A DNA stretch of 20,094 nt from JBCDIQ01 sp039024295. GTDB taxonomy: Bacteria; Bacteroidota; Bacteroidia; J057. The notes under the pieces are model-generated. The model saw nothing but the letters and a program-made list of their open reading frames with translations. It was not told the DNA's origin and did not search any database. Position 1 is the first letter of the stretch; each line of letters starts with the position of its first letter. Positions 14,942-20,094 of the stretch are shown here, piece after piece. Location: the NCBI GenBank assembly GCA_039024295.1, contig JBCDIQ010000059.1, forward strand, positions 1 through 20,094. Reading direction: 5' to 3'. The translations under genes were made by a program, and so were the position numbers.

Positions 14942-16387
14942 ATGAAACTAACCTACTCCCCTAAAACAGTTGCCACTATTTTATGCCTCTTGGGAACGCT
15001 CATGTTTCTCGGATGTGAAGGAGGAGCTTCAAGTAAGGAGGATGGAGTTCCCTTTAAGGTGACGGGCACGCTTACCCAATGTCCTGCCGACAGCATGTTT
15101 GTATATATGCTGGACGGATACAATGTACGCCGGTTATCTTCTGCTCCCATTACCCAGAACGGAGGTCAAAGTACCTTTAGCCTGGAAGGCCGTGTTCCCA
15201 TGCAGGGTTTTTATTGGATTGGTACCAGCCAGACCAATCTGCTAAGTCTTATTCTTGGAGAAGAAATGGAAGTGGAGTTATCCGGAAATTGCGGAAATCT
15301 GCCGCAGCTCGGCAGGGTGGAAAATTCCCCTGTTAACCAAAACCTAAAAGAGCTAGGCAGTCGGTTCAACAAACTCCAACAACAGGTCAATACCCTGTCC
15401 CAACAACTTACCATGATGGGAGGTAGTGCACCTGCTGAATTAAAAAGTCAGGTACAACAAGCGTTTCAACAGCAGGTTCAACTGGTCGATTCCCTCAAAC
15501 AAACAGCCCCTATCCTGGCAAAGGTATTTTCCCTAAACATCCTTCCGCCTTTTGATCCGGCCAATAATCCCAAGGGGTATAGCTCCCAAATGGAGCACTT
15601 TGCCGGAGAATACTACAAATACGCAGACCTCGAAGATCCCCAGTACAATTACATACCCGTGTTAGCAGATAACGTGATGGGGTTCACCCAGAATCTTTTC
15701 ATGACCGGTTCCTTTCCCAAGGAAAAAGCAACAGCAGCCCTGGACAGCGTGGTAAACAGATTGCCATCAGGGTCTATTGCCCATAGAAATGTGCTGTTGA
15801 GAATCATGTATTTGTTAGAGCAGATCAGGTCTGGCTCTTACGGGTATTATGCCAACCAATACCTTGCTGCAAACCCTGGTGACCCCAATGCAGGCCGCAT
15901 CCAACAAGTGGCCCAACAGTTGAAGCAATTAGCGGCAAAAGAAGCAGAGAAAGACCGCCTTTTCGGTATAGGAAAAGTTCCGCCGGATATTTCTCTCCCC
16001 ACACCTGATGGAGGGAAGGTCAACCTCAGCGATTTGAGGGGCAAAGTGGTTTTGGTAGACTTTTGGGCCAGCTGGTGTCGCCCCTGCAGACAAGAAAACC
16101 CCAATGTAGTTCGAGTGTATAACCAATATAAGGCTAAAGGCTTTGAAATTCTGGGGGTCAGCCTGGATGAAAAGCGAGGCGATTGGCTTCGTGCCATTGA
16201 AGCAGATCGACTCACTTGGTTCCACGGAAGTGACCTGAGGGGTTGGAGAAGTGCTGCTGCCCAAAAATATTTGGTGTCCAGTATTCCCCAAACCTTTTTA
16301 CTTGACCGCGAAGGTCGTATTTTGGGCAAAAACCTTCGTGGAGCTGCGCTTGAACAAAAGCTGGCAGAGGTATTTGCTGGTTCTTGA
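14942..16387 (+). CDS. Thioredoxin-fold (TlpA/ResA-like) lipoprotein with DUF4369-like N-terminus
   Basis: A 481-residue predicted lipoprotein (lipobox FLGC, Cys25) acting at the periplasmic side. Residues about 35-115 resemble the DUF4369-type module often fused to such proteins (FKVTGTLTQCPADSMFVYML ... FYWIGTSQTNLLSLILGEEMEVEL). The middle, about 125-340, is helical and Gln-rich. Residues about 345-478 are a TlpA-type thioredoxin domain with VDFWASWCRPC (Cys379, Cys382), GVSLDE and the cis-proline in SIPQTFLLD. It probably reduces or isomerises thiols of exported proteins or cytochromes. The frame is open upstream to 14531, but that stretch overlaps anmK; the ATG at 14942 starts a proper signal. 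Its stop shares one base with the response-regulator start (TGATG), so thiol chemistry and the two-component system are expressed together. Confidence 0.9.
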   Translation: MKLTYSPKTVATILCLLGTLMFLGCEGGASSKEDGVPFKVTGTLTQCPADSMFVYMLDGYNVRRLSSAPITQNGGQSTFSLEGRVPMQGFYWIGTSQTNLLSLILGEEMEVELSGNCGNLPQLGRVENSPVNQNLKELGSRFNKLQQQVNTLSQQLTMMGGSAPAELKSQVQQAFQQQVQLVDSLKQTAPILAKVFSLNILPPFDPANNPKGYSSQMEHFAGEYYKYADLEDPQYNYIPVLADNVMGFTQNLFMTGSFPKEKATAALDSVVNRLPSGSIAHRNVLLRIMYLLEQIRSGSYGYYANQYLAANPGDPNAGRIQQVAQQLKQLAAKEAEKDRLFGIGKVPPDISLPTPDGGKVNLSDLRGKVVLVDFWASWCRPCRQENPNVVRVYNQYKAKGFEILGVSLDEKRGDWLRAIEADRLTWFHGSDLRGWRSAAAQKYLVSSIPQTFLLDREGRILGKNLRGAALEQKLAEVFAGS

Positions 16388-17091
16388 TGATTAATCCGAT
16401 GGGTATGCAACCTGCCAAAATTCTGATTGTAGATGACGAAGTTGATATTCTGGACCTGTTAGAATACAACTTGGAGCGGGAGGGCTATGAGGTGATTAGG
16501 GCTGAAAATGGGGAAGAAGCAATTAAAGCTGCTAAAAAGTCTCGTCCAGATCTGATTATTTTGGATATTATGATGCCTCAATTAGACGGAATTGAGACAT
16601 GTCGTAGGATTCGTGAGGTGCCGGGCATGGACAAGGTATATGTGGTTTTTCTCACTGCAAGGTCCGAGGAGTATTCAGAATTAGCAGGCTTTGAAGCCGG
16701 TGCAGATGATTACATATCTAAACCTATAAAAACGCGGGTGCTCATGAGTCGCCTTAAGGCCATTCTTAGGCGAAATCCAGATCCTGCAGAAGAAGAGTCC
16801 CCAGTCCTGAAAATTCACGACCTGGAAATACTCAAGGACGAATACGTGGTTAGGAAGGGAAAGGAAACCCTGTCACTCCCCAGAAAGGAGTTTGACCTGC
16901 TTCATTTTCTGGCTTCCAGCCCGGGAAAAGTCTTTCGCAGGGAAAAACTACTGGAAAAGGTGTGGGGAGATGTCTACGTGGTGGATCGGACAGTAGATGT
17001 GCATGTGAGAAAATTGCGAGAAAAAGTCGGAGAGAACTATATTGTGACCGTTAAAGGTGTAGGGTACAAATTCTTACCTGAACAGGCATGA
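16387..17091 (+). CDS. OmpR/PhoB-family response regulator
   Basis: Two-component response regulator of 234 residues. The receiver domain (about 10-125) has the acidic pair Asp16-Asp17, phospho-acceptor Asp60 (LIILDIMMPQLDG), the switch Thr in FLTAR and the Lys in DDYISKPI. The C-terminal winged helix (about 138-232) has LPRKEFDLLHFLASSPGKVFRREKLLEKVWG, RTVDVHVRKLREKVG and VKGVGYKF, the classic OmpR/PhoB DNA-binding domain. The frame also allows TTG at 16384, but ATG at 16387, overlapping the upstream stop as TGATG, is the natural start; ATGs at 16399 and 16405 are alternatives. The downstream kinase overlaps by ATGA. It resembles PhoB, but nothing nearby concerns phosphate, so I give no symbol. 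Confidence 0.95.
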   Translation: MINPMGMQPAKILIVDDEVDILDLLEYNLEREGYEVIRAENGEEAIKAAKKSRPDLIILDIMMPQLDGIETCRRIREVPGMDKVYVVFLTARSEEYSELAGFEAGADDYISKPIKTRVLMSRLKAILRRNPDPAEEESPVLKIHDLEILKDEYVVRKGKETLSLPRKEFDLLHFLASSPGKVFRREKLLEKVWGDVYVVDRTVDVHVRKLREKVGENYIVTVKGVGYKFLPEQA

Positions 17092-18041
17092 ATTACAAAA
17101 TTCCATCTTCTATCCTGGTCGCCCTTTACCTGGCAACCGGGCTAAGCTTATTGCACTTATTGTTGGTAAATGGTGGAGCTACCATGGGCAATTCATCGCT
17201 CAACAGCTTTCTCATGTTTTTTCTCATTAGCTTTTTGGTCCTGGTTTTTTCCATGGAGTACTTCGTATTCCAGCGGCTGCGAACCCTTCGCCTGATAAGT
17301 GAACGAGAAATCAAAAAGCTCCGAGAACTCGAAACCTACAGAAGGGAGTTTCTTGGGGAGGTTTCTCATGAATTAAAAACCCCCATTTTCGCCATTCAGG
17401 GATTCATAGACACCCTACTTGAAGGGGCGATGGATGATGAAAAATTCAGGAAGAAGTTTTTAAAGAAGGCGGCAAAAAATGCGGATCGGCTTTCTAGCCT
17501 TGTGCAAGACCTACTGCTGATCACTCAGGCAGAGTCGGGGGAGATAGAAATGCGGATTCGAGGATTTGCGTTCTATGAACTCCTTAATGAAGTCATTGAT
17601 TCCATTTACTACAAATTCACCAAAAAGAAACGGAACATCACCTGCCGGGTTGTTCCAAATGGAAACGAGGACACCATTGTATATGCTGATCGGGAGCGTA
17701 TCCATCAGGTGATGATCAACCTCATTGACAACGCGATTAAGTACGGAGATGTGAACGGAGAGGTGACCATCGAATTACAGGCAATGGATAACGATCACCT
17801 ATCCATATCTGTACACGATGATGGCCCTGGCATTGAGGACGAACACCTTGAAAAAATATTTAGGAGGTTTTACCGGGTAGATAAGAGTAGGTCGCGAGAC
17901 AGGGGAGGAACAGGGCTAGGACTTGCGATTTGTAAGCACTTCCTGGAAGCCCATAATGAAAAAATACACGTAAAAAGCATTGTGGGGGAAGGAACCACCT
18001 TTCAATTCTCCCTTCAAACAAAGGAAAAGGCACTTACCTAA
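17088..18041 (+). CDS. Membrane sensor histidine kinase, PhoR-like
   Basis: Partner kinase of the preceding regulator; ATGA overlap. 317 residues. Two hydrophobic helices at about 5-25 and 36-60 with only a short loop between them, and no PAS or HAMP module recognised. Then the dimerisation/phospho-acceptor domain with His94 (FLGEVSHELKTPIFAIQGF), the N box with Asn215 (INLIDNAIKYG), and G boxes DDGPGIEDEHLEKIFRRFY and GGTGLGLAICKHF. A nearly absent periplasmic loop suggests sensing within the membrane or through a partner protein; the thioredoxin-fold lipoprotein of the same operon is a candidate partner, by inference. Its 3' end carries part of a terminator-like hairpin, and the TAA is followed directly by a TAG. 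Confidence 0.95.
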   Translation: MNYKIPSSILVALYLATGLSLLHLLLVNGGATMGNSSLNSFLMFFLISFLVLVFSMEYFVFQRLRTLRLISEREIKKLRELETYRREFLGEVSHELKTPIFAIQGFIDTLLEGAMDDEKFRKKFLKKAAKNADRLSSLVQDLLLITQAESGEIEMRIRGFAFYELLNEVIDSIYYKFTKKKRNITCRVVPNGNEDTIVYADRERIHQVMINLIDNAIKYGDVNGEVTIELQAMDNDHLSISVHDDGPGIEDEHLEKIFRRFYRVDKSRSRDRGGTGLGLAICKHFLEAHNEKIHVKSIVGEGTTFQFSLQTKEKALT

Positions 18042-18064
18042 TAGGTGATTACTGAGGAAGTGCC
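18029..18064 (-). terminator. Terminator-like hairpin straddling two convergent stop codons
   Basis: GGCACTT at 18029-18035 pairs perfectly with AAGTGCC at 18058-18064; within the loop ACCT-AAT-AGGT (18036-18046) can form a second small hairpin. On the minus strand the stem is followed by TTTTCCTTTG, fitting a terminator for the small lipoprotein gene. Both arms lie inside coding sequence, one in each convergent gene. Confidence 0.5.
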
Positions 18065-18504
18065 CCGGCACGCTTGTACAAATAGTAGACCTTTTCTCCA
18101 TCAATTTCATTGATCAGCACCAGCGAGTCAGGAGAGAGGGATTCGATATCATAACGTCCCCCATCGTAGGACACGCTACCATTTTCGTAGGAAAAAGCAG
18201 TGATCAAATCACTAATATCTGGCTCATCTGGAGTGGCAATGGTTACCAGGCCTTCTTCTTCGAACGTAAGTATCATTCTACCTACCGGTAATGACTCTCC
18301 GGCAATCTGCTGGGCCACCATTTCCCATGACCCCATGAGTGATTGAGCTTCTTCCGGCAGGGTGGATTCAATTCCCCGATCGGTTACTGTATCCTGAACA
18401 GATGCATCAGCCTGCTGGTTTCCTTCAGCAGGATCATCGCAGCCTATGAGAGCTACGGAAAAAAGGCTGAAAATGGAAATAAATAATTTGATGTAGGTTT
18501 TCAT
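18049..18504 (-). CDS. Small predicted lipoprotein, lipocalin-like
   Basis: A 151-residue lipoprotein: hydrophobic signal then ALIGC with lipid-acceptor Cys22, followed by a Gln/Asp/Thr-rich linker to about residue 52. The body begins AQSLMGSWEMVAQQIAGESLPVGRMILTFEEEG and continues in short strands (SYDGGRYDIESLSPDSLVLINEID) ending KVYYLYKRAG. The G-S-W start and strand order are typical of small lipocalin-like lipoproteins in this phylum, which may bind a hydrophobic ligand; no function is known. A longer frame from TTG at 18543 adds 13 residues without a signal pattern, so the ATG at 18504 is chosen. It is convergent with the histidine kinase, 7 bases between stops. A promoter-like sequence lies almost on its start. 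Confidence 0.75.
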   Translation of the reverse strand: MKTYIKLFISIFSLFSVALIGCDDPAEGNQQADASVQDTVTDRGIESTLPEEAQSLMGSWEMVAQQIAGESLPVGRMILTFEEEGLVTIATPDEPDISDLITAFSYENGSVSYDGGRYDIESLSPDSLVLINEIDGEKVYYLYKRAGALPQ

Positions 18505-18509
18505 TGGTC

Positions 18510-18544
18510 CAAAATTATGGAAGGAACACCAAATTGCCAACAAA
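18510..18544 (-). promoter_or_regulatory. Candidate promoter for the small lipoprotein, near-leaderless
   Basis: On the minus strand TTTG (18544-18541) or TTG (18540-18538) precedes TAATTTTG (18517-18510), an exact TAnnTTTG match, with a spacing of 23 or 20 bases. Only five bases lie between the box and the ATG at 18504, so the transcript would begin at or next to the start codon. Confidence 0.5.
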
Positions 18545-18626
18545 CTCCTCGCCTATATCTATGATTTATCCCTAAACTTAGCCTAATTTCACCATTCCAA
18601 ACAAACCGAACTCACTATCCACGATA

Positions 18627-18657
18627 TTTGTGACTTGGAAGATAATTCGTAATTTTC
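18627..18657 (+). promoter_or_regulatory. Candidate promoter for the outer-membrane barrel gene
   Basis: TTTG at 18627-18630, 19 bases, then TAATTTTC at 18650-18657, a seven-of-eight match to the Bacteroidota TTTG / TAnnTTTG promoter. The start codon follows 36 bases later, giving a leader of about 30 bases. It lies in the 189-base divergent region with the lipoprotein promoter. Confidence 0.55.
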
Positions 18658-18693
18658 ACGCCTTAATATTTATTAGCTAACCCTAGGATTCCT

Positions 18694-19497
18694 ATGAAAA
18701 AATCATGTACGCTTTTGTTTGTCCTGGTATTGGGACTTACCGGTGCTTCTCATGCCCAGCTCAAACCTGTAAGCGGAGATATCGGACTGGGATTCAACCT
18801 TTCCGGCATCGACAACATTTCCTTCGATGAATGGTCTTCCGACGTGTTCAACAACCCCCAAGTATTCGGTCGTTTTTACCTTTCTGACCGTTTGGTGCTT
18901 CGAACCACCATAGGCGTCGGGCTGACAAGCACTGAAAATACAAGGAGTGCTACCCTTGAATTTACCGACCTCATCACCAATGAGGAGATTACCGTTGACA
19001 CCCAAATTGTCAGTTCTGTTTCTCAGTTCTCCTTTAGCATTGCCCCTGGAATTGAATATCACCTTACTTCTCAGGCAAGCAAGCTGGACCCTTATGTAGG
19101 AGCTGTTGTCCCTTTTGGGTTGAGTGGTCCCAGAACTGTGGAAACTCAAAGCTCTATCAATCAGCAAAATGTAACCCTCAACCAACCGCTATTTGCTGAG
19201 AATATCACAGAAACCAACAAATCGGCAGGCACCACTTCCATCGGATTTAGCCTCCTCGCTGGATTCAACTACTTTTTTACGGACAACTTTGCCATCGGTG
19301 CGGAATACTCGATCGGCTTTCTTTCTACCAGCCAAGGGGGTACAGTAGAAAACAGTCGTGCAGGTACACGCCAAACTGATCCTGCTTCTAATCAGGTAGA
19401 AGTAATTGACGAGTCTTCAGAATTTGAAGCACAAAACTCCAACACTTCCATTACCTCTAATGCCAGTGGCGGAATCAATATTTCCATTTTCTGGTAA
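18694..19497 (+). CDS. Outer-membrane beta-barrel protein (OmpA-like barrel size)
   Basis: A 267-residue exported protein. The signal peptide ends in ASHAQ (about residue 22). The mature part alternates amphipathic strands and turns (DIGLGFNLSG, QVFGRFYLSDRLVLRTTIGVGL, FSFSIAPGIEYHL, LDPYVGAVVPFGLSG, GFSLLAGFNYFFTDNFAIGAEYSIGF) and ends GGINISIFW, with a terminal aromatic residue as expected for an outer-membrane barrel. Long polar Asn/Ser/Thr/Gln-rich loops separate the strands, including about residues 145-180 and 215-255. It resembles the small porin-like barrels of this phylum; there is no OmpA peptidoglycan-binding domain. Function is unknown. It has its own promoter and terminator, so it is monocistronic. 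Confidence 0.82.
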   Translation: MKKSCTLLFVLVLGLTGASHAQLKPVSGDIGLGFNLSGIDNISFDEWSSDVFNNPQVFGRFYLSDRLVLRTTIGVGLTSTENTRSATLEFTDLITNEEITVDTQIVSSVSQFSFSIAPGIEYHLTSQASKLDPYVGAVVPFGLSGPRTVETQSSINQQNVTLNQPLFAENITETNKSAGTTSIGFSLLAGFNYFFTDNFAIGAEYSIGFLSTSQGGTVENSRAGTRQTDPASNQVEVIDESSEFEAQNSNTSITSNASGGINISIFW

Positions 19498-19520
19498 CAG
19501 AATGGTCCATCATTCTTAAC

Positions 19521-19550
19521 AGATCGGCTCAGTGAGTCGGTCTTTTTTTT
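19521..19550 (+). terminator. Intrinsic terminator of the outer-membrane barrel gene
   Basis: AGATCGGCTC (19521-19530) pairs with GAGTCGGTCT (19534-19543), a 10-bp stem with two G-U pairs and a 3-base loop, running into eight T (19543-19550). It lies 23 bases after the stop codon. Confidence 0.88.
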
Positions 19551-19552
19551 AT

Positions 19553-19972
19553 TTACAATAACGCTTGAATGGCCAGGAAATACCCTTTTTTCCCAAGTCC
19601 GGAGATCATTCCGTCACATGCAGGACTGATGACTGAAGTGTGTCGCCAGGGTTCACGGGCAAAAATATGAGAAAGGTGCACTTCAATTTTGGGAATAGAG
19701 ACAAACTTCAAAGCATCATGGATGGCATAGCTGTAATGTGTGTATGCACCCGCATTAATCACTAGCCCATCAAAGTCTTTTTGAGGAACTTCCTGAATGG
19801 CATCAATTAATTCCCCCTCAATATTTGACTGAAAATGTGTGAGTTCAACCTGTGGGAAAGCTTCCACTATCTGACCGACAATCTCCTCTAAGGTTTCATC
19901 CCCATATATGTGAGGTTCCCGTTTGCCCAGGAGGTTCAAATTGGGTCCATTTAACAGCAGAATCTTTTTCAT
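19553..19972 (-). CDS. aroQ: Type II 3-dehydroquinate dehydratase
   Basis: Third step of the shikimate pathway: dehydration of 3-dehydroquinate to 3-dehydroshikimate in the cytoplasm. The 139-residue length is typical of the small dodecameric type II enzyme. Signatures: LNGPNLNLLGKREPHIYG with catalytic Tyr23; FQSNIEGELIDAI; NAGAYTHYSYAIHDAL beginning at Asn73; EVHLSHIFAREPWRHTS with Glu97 and catalytic His99; and GLGKKGYFLA at the end. The usual YTHTS is YTHYS here, a mild variation. The ATG at 19972 gives the standard MKKILLLNGPN start. Its 3' end lies 2 bases beyond the T-run of the convergent barrel gene's terminator. Confidence 0.97.
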   Translation of the reverse strand: MKKILLLNGPNLNLLGKREPHIYGDETLEEIVGQIVEAFPQVELTHFQSNIEGELIDAIQEVPQKDFDGLVINAGAYTHYSYAIHDALKFVSIPKIEVHLSHIFAREPWRHTSVISPACDGMISGLGKKGYFLAIQALL

Positions 19973-19995
19973 GACACAAACATAATCAAATCAAA

Positions 19996-20018
19996 AAGCC
20001 GGACAATCTGCCCGGCTT
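19996..20018 (-). terminator. Intrinsic terminator of the gene running off the window end
   Basis: On the minus strand AAGCCGG (20018-20012) pairs with CCGGCTT (20002-19996), a 7-bp perfect stem with a 9-base loop, followed by TTTGATTTG. It lies 22 bases beyond the stop codon at 20041 and 23 bases before the aroQ start. Confidence 0.75.
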
Positions 20019-20040
20019 CATGTATAGGTAGAAATAGGGC

Positions 20041-20094
20041 CTATCGCATCAGGTACATTTTGCCCCAACCATTGTTAAAGTAGGTCTTAGTGCC
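20041..20094 (-). CDS. 3' end of an unidentified protein gene (partial)
   Basis: Eighteen codons including the stop remain inside the window, translating to GTKTYFNNGWGKMYLMR. The open frame reaches the window edge, and a good terminator follows, which supports a real gene end. Too short to name; it may be the tail of an exported protein, but nothing here proves it. Confidence 0.6.
   Translation of the reverse strand, partial: GTKTYFNNGWGKMYLMR

Overview
The window reads as part of a Bacteroidota (Bacteroidetes) chromosome. The evidence is an Omp28-type protein ending in a type IX secretion (T9SS) sorting domain, a TonB receptor with an N-terminal carboxypeptidase-regulatory-like domain, several lipoproteins, and promoter-like sequences of the Bacteroidota type (TTTG / TAnnTTTG). 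I cannot place it below phylum. No rRNA, tRNA, CRISPR array, insertion sequence or prophage gene was seen. The window holds 20 complete protein genes and the last codons of one more.

Layout. (1) 118-3206, plus strand: a 3-hydroxybutyrate dehydrogenase, a patatin-like phospholipase and a secreted N-acetylmuramoyl-L-alanine amidase. (2) 3203-9553, minus strand, in order of transcription: TonB-dependent receptor, small membrane protein with a Cys cluster, outer-membrane protein with a CDVCGC N-terminus, DUF4625-like lipoprotein, MbnP-family lipoprotein, and di-heme cytochrome c peroxidase of the MauG/MbnH class. A divergent MarR-type regulator (9638-10240) sits at the head, with two inverted repeats in the intergenic region. 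(3) 10297-12306, minus: a large Omp28/T9SS secreted protein. (4) 12502-13616, plus: an ECF sigma factor overlapping a four-helix membrane protein, followed by anhydro-MurNAc kinase (AnmK). (5) 14942-18041, plus: a thioredoxin-fold lipoprotein, an OmpR/PhoB-type response regulator and a histidine kinase, all with overlapping start and stop codons. (6) 18049-20094: a small lipoprotein (minus), an outer-membrane beta-barrel (plus), AroQ (minus) and the 3' end of an unidentified minus-strand gene.

The most interesting part is region 2. MbnP and MbnH were described as partners in methanobactin (copper) loci, where the di-heme enzyme oxidises a tryptophan of MbnP to kynurenine and so creates a copper site. 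Here the pair is separated by one base and lies beside a TonB receptor and two further proteins with clustered cysteines. No methanobactin precursor or mbnB/mbnC-like gene is present in the window. My inference is a periplasmic/outer-membrane metal (probably copper) handling system controlled by the divergent MarR protein. The metal and the regulation are unproven.

Other points: AnmK and the di-heme peroxidase appear to start at TTG. Two convergent gene pairs are packed with overlapping or nearly touching stops. A degenerate 7-bp repeat of mirrored polarity lies just upstream of the MbnP gene. One lipoprotein gene may be transcribed almost leaderless.
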